64,000 nt of DNA from Lewinellaceae bacterium. Its GTDB lineage: Bacteria > Bacteroidota > Bacteroidia > Chitinophagales > Saprospiraceae. The DNA lies in assembly GCA_020636355.1 (NCBI GenBank), contig JACJYB010000017.1, forward strand, positions 1-64,000, read 5' to 3'. The notes under the pieces are model-generated. The model was not told where the DNA came from and ran no database searches. It saw only the letters and a program-made list of their open reading frames with translations. A program made the translations under genes and the position numbers. Shown here in pieces: positions 43,261-52,112 of the stretch (position 1 is its first letter; each line of letters starts with the position of its first letter).

Positions 43261-44133
43261 ATGAAAAAAAACTCACGGAGAACATTCATCAGGGACTTGT
43301 CTTTAGGAGCTGTTATGTTGCATCCGGGCATGGCCCCATTTTACACCATGCGGGATTCCATGCAATTGGGTCTGGTGACTTATTTGTGGGGCAAGGACTG
43401 GGATGTTCCTACCATTATCAAGAATTGTACGGCAGCCAATATCCTGGGCGTTGAACTGCGAACAGAGCATGCACACGGTGTTGATCCCGGCCTATCACCG
43501 ACGCAACAGCAAGAAGTGCGACAGCGTTTTGCGGACAGCCCCGTCACGCTGGTTGGTTTGGGGACAAACCAGGATTATCATCATCCGGACCAGGCAAAGC
43601 TGCGGGCTTCTATTGACCGTACCAAGGAATTTATTCGTCTGAGTCAGGCAGTTGGGGGATCAGGAGTTAAGGTTAAACCCAATGCAATACCGAAGGAGGT
43701 ACCCGTCGTAAAGACCATCGAACAGATCGGCAATGCGCTCAATGAAGTGGCCAGCTATGCGGCAGATTTCGGTCAGGAGATCCGGGTGGAAGTTCATGGT
43801 GAGGTAACTCAGGAATTACCGGTATTGAAATCCATTCTCGATGTGGCGGATAATCCGAATGTCAAGGTGTGCTGGAATTGCAACGACCAGGATCTCTGGG
43901 GTGATGGACTGAAAGCAAATTTTGAGCTGGTTCGGGACCGGTTTGGCGCTACCGTTCATGTCCGGGAGCTGAACATCGGACCTTATCCCTACCAGGACTT
44001 GATGGGACTATTGGTTAAGTCCCGGTACCAGGGTTGGATTTTGTTGGAGTGCCGTACGGATCCGGCGGACAAAGTGCGAGCGATGCAAGAGCAATATACG
44101 GTGTTCAAAGAAATGATCCGCAAGGTTGGGTAA
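43261..44133 (+). CDS. Sugar phosphate isomerase/epimerase (xylose isomerase-like TIM barrel), Tat-exported
   Basis: This is a 290-residue TIM-barrel protein with a twin-arginine start (SRRTFIRDLSLGAVMLHPG). Expected metal-site acids and histidines are visible: GVELRTEHAHG, EIRVEVHGEV, CWNCNDQDLW and WILLECRTD. The family isomerises or epimerises sugars, or opens keto-sugars. It is the third gene of the operon behind the oxidoreductase and DUF6807, 12 bp after the latter, and two of the three are Tat substrates, so the module works in the periplasm. The exact sugar is not deducible. Confidence 0.88.
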   Translation: MKKNSRRTFIRDLSLGAVMLHPGMAPFYTMRDSMQLGLVTYLWGKDWDVPTIIKNCTAANILGVELRTEHAHGVDPGLSPTQQQEVRQRFADSPVTLVGLGTNQDYHHPDQAKLRASIDRTKEFIRLSQAVGGSGVKVKPNAIPKEVPVVKTIEQIGNALNEVASYAADFGQEIRVEVHGEVTQELPVLKSILDVADNPNVKVCWNCNDQDLWGDGLKANFELVRDRFGATVHVRELNIGPYPYQDLMGLLVKSRYQGWILLECRTDPADKVRAMQEQYTVFKEMIRKVG

Positions 44134-44191
44134 TCGTTGGACAACCCTAACTTTCGTACGCTCCACTTAATCAGAACCTATCCATTATATG

Positions 44192-44199
44192 TAATTTTG
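44192..44199 (+). promoter_or_regulatory. -7 element of pyrD
   Basis: TAATTTTG fits TAnnTTTG, 26 bp before the pyrD ATG. The -33 region is not clear. Confidence 0.45.
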
Positions 44200-44225
44200 G
44201 TACCTGGATAGGAAAAGAGGTTTCC

Positions 44226-45284
44226 ATGTACCGACAATTGATCAAACCGTTCTTCTTCAGTTTTACTGCGGAAAAAGCCCATCATCTGGCCATGCACCTG
44301 CTTCGGCTTTTCCTTTATATTCCCGGAGTCAAGGCCTGGTTCAGATTAAAACGCAATCATGCCGCTTTGCCGGTAACCAGCATGGGCATTGATTTTCCCA
44401 ATCCGGTAGGCCTGGCAGCCGGATTCGATAAAGACGCCAGCTATCTGGATCAGCTGTATTATCTGGGATTTGGATATGTAGAAGTAGGTACGGTAACTCC
44501 CAGGCCACAGCCGGGTAACGATCGCCCGCGGCTTTTCCGGTTGCCAGAGGACCATGCACTGATTAACCGGATGGGATTTAATAACTCCGGGGTTGACGCG
44601 ATGGTAGCACAACTCAGGAAATACCGGGGTCCACTGATCATTGGAGGTAACATCGGAAAGAATAAGGACACGCCCAATGAGGAAGCGGTAAATGACTATT
44701 TGATCTGTTTTGAGAAACTTTATCCCTATGTCCACTATTTTGTGGTCAATGTGAGTTCTCCCAATACGCCCGGCCTGCGCGAACTGCAGGACCGTGAGCC
44801 ACTGTCCCGCATTTTAAGCCGGCTCCAGGCTGCCAACGAAGCCCAGCCTAAACAAAAACCGATTCTGCTCAAGATTGCTCCTGACCTGAGTGATGAACAA
44901 TTGAAGGATGTTGTCCGCATTGTTCAGGATTGCAGGCTTGCCGGAATTATTGCCACCAACACCACCATCAGCCGGGAGGGCCTGAATACTTCGGAAGATA
45001 CAGTACGTGCATTAGGTGCCGGAGGCCTGAGTGGCGCTCCGGTTAAGCAAAGAGCTCAGGAGGTGGCGTCCAGGATCGTGCACCAGGCAGCCGGTAAATT
45101 AACGGTTATTGGTGTTGGCGGCATTGAAACCGGAGCGGATGCGTTGGAAAGGCTTCAAATCGGATGTGATCTGATCCAAATTTATACCGGATTTATTTAT
45201 CAGGGGCCGCTTATAGTCTTTCAAATCATCAAGGCGCTGCAAGCTGCAAATTATGGTGTCAAGACAAAAAGTGCGGGCCAGTAA
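44226..45284 (+). CDS. pyrD: Quinone-dependent dihydroorotate dehydrogenase (class 2)
   Basis: This enzyme oxidises dihydroorotate to orotate in pyrimidine synthesis, passing electrons to quinone; 352 residues with the N-terminal helical membrane-associated extension of class 2 (RQLIKPFFFSFTAEKAHH). FMN-site motifs: NPVGLAAGFDKDA, GFGYVEVGTVTPRPQPGN, RMGFNNSG, the catalytic Ser in NVSSPNTPGLRELQ, KIAPDLSDEQL, and ATNTTISREG plus IGVGGIETGADALE. All are intact. It is convergent with nadC and has a small ORF just downstream. Confidence 0.96.
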   Translation: MYRQLIKPFFFSFTAEKAHHLAMHLLRLFLYIPGVKAWFRLKRNHAALPVTSMGIDFPNPVGLAAGFDKDASYLDQLYYLGFGYVEVGTVTPRPQPGNDRPRLFRLPEDHALINRMGFNNSGVDAMVAQLRKYRGPLIIGGNIGKNKDTPNEEAVNDYLICFEKLYPYVHYFVVNVSSPNTPGLRELQDREPLSRILSRLQAANEAQPKQKPILLKIAPDLSDEQLKDVVRIVQDCRLAGIIATNTTISREGLNTSEDTVRALGAGGLSGAPVKQRAQEVASRIVHQAAGKLTVIGVGGIETGADALERLQIGCDLIQIYTGFIYQGPLIVFQIIKALQAANYGVKTKSAGQ

Positions 45285-45361
45285 AGCGAATTAGCTTTAT
45301 CCGGTTCATTTTTTTTACTGGTGACGACCTGCCTGGCACCTTTTTTGTACGCGTTCTAGGT

Positions 45362-45484
45362 ATGTCAGGTTTGGAACAAATGCCAGAACGATTAAATGAA
45401 AGTAGAAAGGTTCAGATAGATGTCCGGATCTTATTACTGATCGTATTGTTCTTCTGCCTCGCCCTTGTCGTGGTTAGGGGATAA
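45362..45484 (+). CDS. Possible 40-residue membrane protein
   Basis: This short ORF lies in the gap between pyrD and nadC. It encodes a polar N-half (MSGLEQMPERLNESRKVQID) and one hydrophobic helix (ILLLIVLFFCLALVVV), ending in a basic RG. Such single-pass peptides are often missed by gene callers. There is no clear ribosome site or promoter just upstream, and I do not recognise a family. It could be chance, but the ordered polar-to-membrane design is notable. Confidence 0.4.
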   Translation: MSGLEQMPERLNESRKVQIDVRILLLIVLFFCLALVVVRG

Positions 45485-45498
45485 AAAGCTGCAACACA

Positions 45499-46353
45499 CT
45501 ATTCCAGAATCTTAAGGCTCAAATCCAGTACACCCGCCGAGTGGGTCAACGCACCCACGGAGACATAATCCACTCCGGTTTCGGCAATTCTGCGTACGGT
45601 ATGCAGGTTCACGCCGCCGGATGCTTCGGTTTCGAAACGGTGATCCACAATGGCAACAGCCTCACGGAGTATAGGCAACTCAAAATTATCCAGCATGATG
45701 CGGGTAACACCGCCATGCTGCAAGACTTCGTACAATTCCAGCAGGTTTTTCACTTCGATGGTTATTCCCAGATCCAGCTTATTGGCTTTAAGGTAAGCAT
45801 GCACCTTGTCGATAGCGGATGAGATGGAACCACAGGCTGTGATGTGGTTATCTTTGATCATGATCCAGTCATAGAGTCCGTCACGGTAGTTGGAACAGCC
45901 TCCGATCCGGACAGCCCATTTTTCCAAAGGCCGTAATAAGGGTGTAGTTTTACGGGTATCCAGGATAATCACCGGCAACCCCTCCACTTCAGCGGCAAAT
46001 CGTTCGGACATCGTAGCAATACCGGACATGCGCTGCATGGTATTTAAGATAAGGCGTTCGGCTTTCAGTAACGATTGCGCTTTCGCCTCAATGGTGAAGG
46101 CAACATCTCCGATGTTGACATCCGTACCATCTTCCAGGAGTTTGGTAAAGGTATGATCCGGATCAACCCGGTCCATAATTTTAGCAGCAAGGTCGACTCC
46201 CGCCAGTACACCTACATCTTTTACCAAAAGAGAAGCTTTTGATCTGGCGTTTTTATCAATACAGGCCAGAGAAGTATGATCTCCGGAGCCTACATCTTCT
46301 TTTAATGCAGTATCGATAAACCAATTGATCCAATCGGATGAAATGCCCTCCAT
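45499..46353 (-). CDS. nadC: Nicotinate-nucleotide pyrophosphorylase (quinolinate phosphoribosyltransferase)
   Basis: This enzyme converts quinolinate and PRPP to nicotinate mononucleotide in NAD synthesis. The ATG at 46353 gives the usual ~284 residues (MEGISSDWINWFIDTALKED); an upstream start at 46425 would add 24 unconserved residues. Visible motifs: EDVGSGDHTS, LNTMQRMSGIAT, ILDTRKTTPLLRPLEKWAVRIGG, NYRDGLYDWIMIKDNHI, IEVKNL and MLDNF, then EASGGVNLHTVRRIAETGVDYVSVGALTHS. Conserved Arg/Lys/His residues are intact. It lies downstream of the PorT-like gene on the same strand, 84 bp away. Confidence 0.95.
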   Translation of the reverse strand: MEGISSDWINWFIDTALKEDVGSGDHTSLACIDKNARSKASLLVKDVGVLAGVDLAAKIMDRVDPDHTFTKLLEDGTDVNIGDVAFTIEAKAQSLLKAERLILNTMQRMSGIATMSERFAAEVEGLPVIILDTRKTTPLLRPLEKWAVRIGGCSNYRDGLYDWIMIKDNHITACGSISSAIDKVHAYLKANKLDLGITIEVKNLLELYEVLQHGGVTRIMLDNFELPILREAVAIVDHRFETEASGGVNLHTVRRIAETGVDYVSVGALTHSAGVLDLSLKILE

Positions 46354-46437
46354 ATCAGGTCTGTTTTTGGAAATTCGCTGCAAAGATGGGGCATTTCTGC
46401 GAATGAAGCCAGCCCCAGGCAACAATTGTTCAGGAGA

Positions 46438-47211
46438 TCAGAAGAGGATTCCCAGCCGGAATTGGAGACGGTTCATCCGGATCTTGGCATCTTCGGTCTC
46501 CTGCCGGTAGACATCATCAGCAGTTGAAGGCGTACCATTGTCGTTGACCAGAAAAGCTTTTTTACCATTTTTGGTCAGGTCCAGGATGGATTTGTGAAAA
46601 TAGACTCCAAAGATCAGGGCGTTGTGTACACTGATGCTGTATTCAGCTCCTAATCCAATGCCGATACTTGGTTGCAGCTTGGTGACATCTTTGCGGATAT
46701 TCTCCCCTTCCAGATCCACGTTGACTCCGGATATGGAGCCGTGCGATTTGGAGATGATCATGGGATCAATGATTGGGGCTTCCAGAAAATAGCGAAGGTA
46801 TCCGTATTCTGCGGTGCGTAATTTCAGACCGACCGGAAGGTGTATTGCCTGCAGTTTGTAGCGTATGTTAGTGCCATCCGGGAGTGGTTTGATGCCGGTG
46901 TTGTAAGCCTTATTGGTCAATTCTGAATTGGGCAGTAAATTCCCCCCGATCTCGTGGTACAGCCGCCCACCCTGATTAAACGATATGGATGCTCCGATCC
47001 CAATACCGATTTGGTCGGTGAAGTACATTTCACTTTGCAAACCAAACTGAATGCCCAGATTGGCCCCGTTAGGGCTGATCAGCCGGTCGGTCGAAGAAAG
47101 CCACGAAAAATTTGGACTCATCTGGATGCCCATCCGGAAATCCTGCATCTGGGCAGTTGCTAACAGAGAAGGCAATAGAAAAAAAAGAACGAGGTATCCT
47201 TTGGTTCGCAT
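46438..47211 (-). CDS. PorT-like outer membrane beta-barrel protein
   Basis: This is a 257-residue protein with a signal peptide (VLFFLLPSLLATA) and alternating hydrophobic strands typical of an eight-stranded barrel, ending in FRLGILF. Local pattern NLGIQFGLQSEMYFTDQIGIGIGASISF and the periplasm-facing turn sequences fit the PorT/outer-membrane-beta-barrel family, one of whose members (PorT) is needed for type IX secretion. The true PorT cannot be told from paralogues by eye. It diverges from gldB with 70 bp between starts. Confidence 0.75.
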   Translation of the reverse strand: MRTKGYLVLFFLLPSLLATAQMQDFRMGIQMSPNFSWLSSTDRLISPNGANLGIQFGLQSEMYFTDQIGIGIGASISFNQGGRLYHEIGGNLLPNSELTNKAYNTGIKPLPDGTNIRYKLQAIHLPVGLKLRTAEYGYLRYFLEAPIIDPMIISKSHGSISGVNVDLEGENIRKDVTKLQPSIGIGLGAEYSISVHNALIFGVYFHKSILDLTKNGKKAFLVNDNGTPSTADDVYRQETEDAKIRMNRLQFRLGILF

Positions 47212-47281
47212 AATAAATGCACATTATTTGATATTAATATTGCGCAACCTGTACTCAGGTTCATACATAAAACGCTACAAG

Positions 47282-48334
47282 ATGCAATATTTGTTCAAAT
47301 CGATATCGATAATACTGATATCTATTGTCTTCTGGCAATGTCAGCAAGCTGTGGAAGAATCCATTCCGGATGTATCACAAATCGAAGTAAGCTACCATAC
47401 CTACCGGCTGGATCAGAGTCTTTTTGATTCCGATACTTCAGCGATTCGGGATACGCTGAACGCCTGGAATACCAAGCACCCGGTCTTTACAACCATTTAT
47501 CTGAGACGGATTTTGGGACTCGATAAGGCTAGCGATGAGGAGACGGTACAGACCCTGAGGGAAATGCGGCAGGATAGTGGAATCCAGCACCTCATTCACA
47601 TCGTGGACAGCGCGTACCATGATGTATCAGACCTGCAGGAAGCTTTTCATCAGGCATTTCAATTTGCCAGGTACTATTTTCCGGAAAAGTCGATTCCTGA
47701 TCTGTATACCTGCATTTCAGAATATACCATAGCCAATTTTCTATTTTCCGACGAAGAAGGGAATGATGCGCTTGGAATCGGCCTGGACTTCTTTTTGTTC
47801 CCGGAAATTGATTATAAGGCCCTTGACCCATCCAATCCTATCTTCTCTGATTATCTGGCAAGGACATTCACCCGGGAACATTTGGTCCGAAAGGCGTTGG
47901 AGTCCTGGGTCGATGACTGGGTAGGAGCCGTTCCTGCACAGGGCCAGATGATCGACTACGTCATCCACAACGGTAAAAAGCTTTACCTCCTGCATAAATT
48001 AATGCCGGCCATCCCGGATAGTATTCTTTTTGAATTCACGGGCCCGCAGACAACCTGGTGCCTTGCCAATGAATTGGAGATCTGGACCTTCTTTATTGAT
48101 CAGAATCTGCTCTATTCCAGTGAAATGCGGAAGTTCAACAAATATGTATTTCCCGGTCCTACCTCAGCAGGGATGCCGGAGGCTTCTCCCGGACAGACCG
48201 GGAACTATATTGGTTACAGAATCATTCAAGCCTATATGAAACAGCACCCCGAAGTTAAATTAACCGATTTGCTGGCAGATACCGACGCGAGAAAGCTTCT
48301 CAATGAATCCCGGTATAAGCCGGTCCGGCAATGA
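47282..48334 (+). CDS. gldB: Gliding motility lipoprotein GldB
   Basis: This is a GldB-type lipoprotein of 350 residues. The ATG at 47282 gives the leader LFKSISIILISIVFWQC, with the lipid Cys at residue 20; upstream in-frame starts back to 47051 would lie inside the divergent gene and are rejected. Conserved GldB features: the acidic N-half with HTYRLDQSLFDSD, WNTKHPVFTTIYLRRILG, and the C-half RKFNKYVFPGPTSAGMPEASPGQTGNYIGYRIIQAYM. In Flavobacterium GldB is essential for gliding and type IX secretion. It sits opposite the PorT-like gene, near other T9SS parts. Confidence 0.88.
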   Translation: MQYLFKSISIILISIVFWQCQQAVEESIPDVSQIEVSYHTYRLDQSLFDSDTSAIRDTLNAWNTKHPVFTTIYLRRILGLDKASDEETVQTLREMRQDSGIQHLIHIVDSAYHDVSDLQEAFHQAFQFARYYFPEKSIPDLYTCISEYTIANFLFSDEEGNDALGIGLDFFLFPEIDYKALDPSNPIFSDYLARTFTREHLVRKALESWVDDWVGAVPAQGQMIDYVIHNGKKLYLLHKLMPAIPDSILFEFTGPQTTWCLANELEIWTFFIDQNLLYSSEMRKFNKYVFPGPTSAGMPEASPGQTGNYIGYRIIQAYMKQHPEVKLTDLLADTDARKLLNESRYKPVRQ

Positions 48335-48397
48335 CCTTATGGGACGCAATTGGTGAAATAAAAAGGGATAAGTACATTTAAGCTTAAATCAGGAACA

Positions 48398-49348
48398 ATG
48401 AGCCGTACAATACCTCTGGTCGATCTGGACCAATATAAGAATGGAAATGATGCTGAGCGGAGTGCTTTCATCAACCAGTTGGGAGATGCATTTTCTCAGG
48501 TTGGCTTCGTGGGCATGGTGAATCACGGGGTGCCGGCTGAACTGGTGGATACTTTTTATTCCGAAGCAAAACGCTTTTTTGCCCTGCCGGTAGACACCAA
48601 GCGAAAATATGAAGTTCCCGGACTGGCCGGTCAGCGAGGCTATACTTCTTTCGGCAAAGAACATGCGAAACAATCCAAGGTGGCTGACCTGAAAGAGTTT
48701 TATCAGATCGGTCAGGTGGTGGTCGATGGCGACCCAATCAAAAATGAATATCCGGATAATGTATACGTGGAGGAGACACCGGTTTTCACGAGCACCGGGG
48801 ACCAGTTATACCGGGCGTTTGAGACTTCAGGAAGTTGGCTCTTACAGGCTATTGCAGAATATTTGAATCTCGGCAAAGATTATTTTAAAGAGAAAATCCA
48901 AAACGGCAACAGCATTTTACGGGCAATACACTATCCCCCTATATCGGAAGAGCCTAAGTCGGCTATCCGCGCGGAGCAACATGAAGATATCAATCTGATT
49001 ACTTTATTGGTCGGTGCTTCAGCAGGAGGGCTGGAATTATTGAACAAGCAGGGTGAATGGTTAGCCATTATGCCGGAAGAAAATGAAATCGTTGTGAATG
49101 TCGGAGATATGCTCCAACGACTCACCAACAATGTGCTGAAGTCAACCACCCACCGCGTGGTCAATCCTCCGCGGGACCAATGGCATCAGCCCAGGTTATC
49201 GATCCCGTTCTTTCTTCATCCACGTAGTACGATGGATCTGACGTGCCTGGAGCAATGCGTAAACACCGATCATCCACTGGCTTATGAACCCATTACGGCC
49301 GGAGAATATCTTGATGAACGATTGCGGGAAATCGGTTTGAAAAAATAA
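48398..49348 (+). CDS. 2-oxoglutarate/Fe(II) oxygenase, isopenicillin N synthase-like
   Basis: This is a 316-residue oxygenase of the IPNS/2OG family. The N-terminal DIOX_N part (PLVDLDQYKNGND, GFVGMVNHGVPAEL) is followed by the jelly-roll core with the iron ligands in EQHEDINLITLL (HxD) and STTHRV (distal His), and the cofactor-binding RLSIPFF (RxS). The substrate is unknown; relatives act on amino-acid-derived compounds and plant hormones. It precedes tatA by 90 bp but has no evident operon partner. Confidence 0.9.
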   Translation: MSRTIPLVDLDQYKNGNDAERSAFINQLGDAFSQVGFVGMVNHGVPAELVDTFYSEAKRFFALPVDTKRKYEVPGLAGQRGYTSFGKEHAKQSKVADLKEFYQIGQVVVDGDPIKNEYPDNVYVEETPVFTSTGDQLYRAFETSGSWLLQAIAEYLNLGKDYFKEKIQNGNSILRAIHYPPISEEPKSAIRAEQHEDINLITLLVGASAGGLELLNKQGEWLAIMPEENEIVVNVGDMLQRLTNNVLKSTTHRVVNPPRDQWHQPRLSIPFFLHPRSTMDLTCLEQCVNTDHPLAYEPITAGEYLDERLREIGLKK

Positions 49349-49387
49349 TTTTACATTGGAAGGTTGACCTTTTTACAATATCGCGTC

Positions 49388-49418
49388 TTTACAGAAGCTA
49401 TTAATTATCTTACATTTG
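49388..49418 (+). promoter_or_regulatory. tatA promoter
   Basis: TTTA (49388-49391), a 19-base spacer and TACATTTG (49411-49418) match the Bacteroidota consensus with one mismatch in the -33 box. The leader would be about 15 bases. Confidence 0.65.
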
Positions 49419-49438
49419 TTAGTCAAACAGTTTAAATC

Positions 49439-49675
49439 ATGATAACTCTTAGTGTTTTTGCATTCCTGCCAGGCGGTTGGGAACTTGTCGTAGTAGTATT
49501 CGTAGTGCTATTGCTCTTCGGCGGCAAGAAAATTCCTGAACTCATGCGCGGCATGGGCAAAGGTATTCGCGAGTTTAACAATGCCCGCAGTACCATTGAA
49601 AACGAGATCCGTGAGGGAATGCGTGAAGCAGATTCCAAAAAGATCGAAGAGAAGACACAGGAAAAACAATCCTAG
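49439..49675 (+). CDS. tatA: Twin-arginine translocase subunit TatA/E
   Basis: This is a 78-residue TatA-type protein with an N-terminal membrane helix (WELVVVVFVVLLLFG), the conserved FGGKKIPELMRGMGKGIREF hinge and amphipathic helix, and a charged tail. It forms the pore-like part of the Tat system that exports folded proteins. Two Tat-signal proteins (40815, 43261) are in the window. It is a single-gene unit with its own promoter and terminator. Confidence 0.95.
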   Translation: MITLSVFAFLPGGWELVVVVFVVLLLFGGKKIPELMRGMGKGIREFNNARSTIENEIREGMREADSKKIEEKTQEKQS

Positions 49676-49699
49676 GTTTTTCCGGTTAGGACATACATA

Positions 49700-49740
49700 C
49701 CCTGTATTTTGGATTGACTCTTGAAATACAGGGTTTTTTT
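49700..49740 (+). terminator. Intrinsic terminator of tatA
   Basis: Arms CCCTGTATTT (49700-49709) and AAATACAGGG (49724-49733) are followed by seven T residues (49734-49740). The T run overlaps the last two bases of the convergent M50 protease gene. On the minus strand there is no T run, so it is one-directional. Confidence 0.93.
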
Positions 49741-50827
49741 ATGCTTTCCATCGCAGCAAAGATGCTTTCCGCATCATAGATTCAAGATCTTTCCACAAGA
49801 GGGAGCCCATGATCCGGCCTTCTTCGGCCACCGGCAATACTGGCATCCGGTAGCGCTGCATGACCTGATAGGCCACCTCAAGCGGCAATCCGGGACTTAC
49901 TGATTGGCTGACAGGCAAAGCCAGTTGATCCACCGGTGTGTTCTCCGGTAACGTTTTCTTCTGCAGATCCTCGGCAATAAGGTAGTGCGTTATCGTTCCC
50001 ATCGGATTGGTGAGGTAAAGGACCGGATGCAGAGCCATTAACGCTGAGATGGAGCCGAACGGAGCATCGGGACTAATCGTAACGACCTCCGGGATCATTT
50101 GATCTCCGATGGTCTGCCCGCGCAACATTTCTTCAATCCGGGTTGACCGGTATTCCAATCCAGCATTGATGAAGATGAAAACTCCGATGAATACAAGCAC
50201 CCATTCTCCCCAGTAAATACCAACACCTACAAAAGTAAGCGCAAAGAGACGGCCGATCCAGGAAGCCACGAAAGTCGCTTTCCAACGACGCATGAACAGG
50301 GCAAGCAGGGAGCGCAATACCCGTCCTCCGTCCATTGGAAATGCCGGCAGTAAATTAAATATGGCCAAAAAAACGTTCATGGTCATCACATAAGGGAGGA
50401 TGCTGTAACGATTAAGCACCATTGTCTCGGAGTCCGTTTGGATCAGGGTAGGAAGGTGCCACAATTGCAATAACAAATAAAGTAAACCGGCAATAACCAG
50501 ATTGACAGCAGGACCGGCCAAAGCGATCCACAATTCCTGCCAGGCTTTCTCTGGTATACGCTCCAGGCGGGCGATTCCTCCAATAGGAGATAATATGATG
50601 TCCTTAGTATCGATGTGATATCGCCGGGCCGTGAGTGCATGGCCGAATTCATGAAGCACCACACATGAAAAAAGGATTAAGAAAAGGAGCAGCAGCCAGA
50701 GCGTTCCCGATGCGGAAAGGTCATTACGCCGTGCTTCAAGCAGTACCAGTACAAGGATCAACCCAAACGACCAATGCATTAAAACCGGAATACCGGCAGC
50801 CTGAAATAGCTTTACAGTGCCTTTCAC
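49739..50827 (-). CDS. Site-2 protease (M50) family membrane metallopeptidase with CBS pair
   Basis: This is a 362-residue multi-pass zinc protease. The active-site motif HEFGHALTARRYH and the second motif NLLPAFPMDGGRVLRSL (third-ligand Asp) are intact. Two CBS domains follow in the C-half (about 245-360: EVVTISPDAPFGSIS, LPVSQSVSPGLPLEVAYQVMQRYRMPVLPV), which usually sense adenosine nucleotides. This SpoIVFB-like form cuts membrane-embedded regulatory proteins; the substrate is unknown. The stop codon overlaps the tatA terminator. Confidence 0.92.
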   Translation of the reverse strand: MKGTVKLFQAAGIPVLMHWSFGLILVLVLLEARRNDLSASGTLWLLLLFLILFSCVVLHEFGHALTARRYHIDTKDIILSPIGGIARLERIPEKAWQELWIALAGPAVNLVIAGLLYLLLQLWHLPTLIQTDSETMVLNRYSILPYVMTMNVFLAIFNLLPAFPMDGGRVLRSLLALFMRRWKATFVASWIGRLFALTFVGVGIYWGEWVLVFIGVFIFINAGLEYRSTRIEEMLRGQTIGDQMIPEVVTISPDAPFGSISALMALHPVLYLTNPMGTITHYLIAEDLQKKTLPENTPVDQLALPVSQSVSPGLPLEVAYQVMQRYRMPVLPVAEEGRIMGSLLWKDLESMMRKASLLRWKA

Positions 50828-50923
50828 AGTGGTTCTTGTTTAACCGGGAGACAGATTCCTGATGATTGCCTCTGGCAATGCACAATGCGTGGTTTCAATG
50901 CGATGAGCGGTGTTCTGAGCAAA

Positions 50924-52090
50924 TTAATAAAATACCGGAGGATACAATTGCCCTTTGAGAATATGCCTGGCGATGACCAGTCGCTGGATCTCTGAGGTGC
51001 CTTCATAAATCTGAGTGATTTTTGCATCTCGCATCAATCGCTCGACATGATATTCCTTTACATAACCGTATCCACCATGAATTTGTACGGCCTCGACGGT
51101 ATGGCGCATAGCCACATCGCTGGCAAAAAGCTTAGCCATGCTGGCTGCCATACTGTAATCCAGGCCTTTATCTTTTAGTTGTGCAGCCCGGTAAACCAAA
51201 AGCCGGGCAGCATCTATTTCGGTCGCCATATTGGCCAGTTTGAAGGCAATTGCCTGATGCTGTACGATCGGCTTGCCGAAAGCTTCGCGTTCTTGTGCGT
51301 ATCGGAGTGCAAGTTCGTAGGCCCCGGCAGCAATCCCCAGTGCCTGGGAAGCAATTCCTATCCGGCCTCCGTCAAGGATTTTCATCGCAAAGGCGAATCC
51401 TGACCCGTCCTCACCAATGCGGTTTTGTACCGGCACCCGGACATCATTGTACATAATGGTGTGGGTGTCGGATGCCCGGATACCCAATTTATCCTCTTTG
51501 GCGCCAATAGTAACACCCGGCCAGGACGTCTCAACCAGAAAGGCGTTGATACCGTGATGACCCTTGTCGGGTGCTGACTGGGCGATGACGATATGCAGCT
51601 TTGATGTTCCACCGTTGGTGATCCAGTTTTTGGTGCCGTTAAGAATATAATGATCGCCATCGCGCAATGCTTGCGTCGACTGGCGGGTGGCATCACTACC
51701 TGAACCCGGTTCGGAAAGGCAGAAGGATCCAATCCATTCTCCGGTTGCTAAGCGGGGCAGGTATTTCTTTTTCTGTTCTTCGCTGCCTTTTTTTTCGATT
51801 CCATGACATACCAGCGAATTATTGACCGACATAATGACGGAGCAGCTGCTATCGACTTTGGAGATTTCCTCCATGGCCAACACATAGGATAGGGTGTCCA
51901 TGCCGCCCCCACCGTAATCTGGGGAAACCATCATACCTAAAAATCCTAATTCGGCCATCTTGGCTACTTGCTCGGCTGGATAGCGCATGGTTCGGTCGCG
52001 GTCGATCACTCCGGGCAACAATTCTTTCTGTGCGAATTCCCTGGCAGCTTCCTGGACGGCAAGTTGCTCATCATTCAGTTGGTAATTCAT
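50924..52090 (-). CDS. Acyl-CoA dehydrogenase
   Basis: This is an FAD-dependent enzyme of 388 residues that introduces the first double bond in fatty acyl-CoA or branched acyl-CoA breakdown. The ATG at 52090 (MNYQLNDEQLAVQEAARE) is preferred over 52159, which would add 23 residues and overlap the upstream TPR gene. Motifs: the flavin site IGSFCLSEPGSGSDATRQST and WITNGG, and the C-terminal QIHGGYGYVKEYHVERLMRDAKITQIYEGTSEIQ with the catalytic Glu in IYEGT. Short-chain or butyryl-type specificity is likely from the IYEGTSEIQ position. The start is 22 bp after the TPR gene stop, so the two are probably cotranscribed. Confidence 0.94.
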   Translation of the reverse strand: MNYQLNDEQLAVQEAAREFAQKELLPGVIDRDRTMRYPAEQVAKMAELGFLGMMVSPDYGGGGMDTLSYVLAMEEISKVDSSCSVIMSVNNSLVCHGIEKKGSEEQKKKYLPRLATGEWIGSFCLSEPGSGSDATRQSTQALRDGDHYILNGTKNWITNGGTSKLHIVIAQSAPDKGHHGINAFLVETSWPGVTIGAKEDKLGIRASDTHTIMYNDVRVPVQNRIGEDGSGFAFAMKILDGGRIGIASQALGIAAGAYELALRYAQEREAFGKPIVQHQAIAFKLANMATEIDAARLLVYRAAQLKDKGLDYSMAASMAKLFASDVAMRHTVEAVQIHGGYGYVKEYHVERLMRDAKITQIYEGTSEIQRLVIARHILKGQLYPPVFY

Positions 52091-52112
52091 GGCGATTTGG
52101 CTTAGGCTTCCT

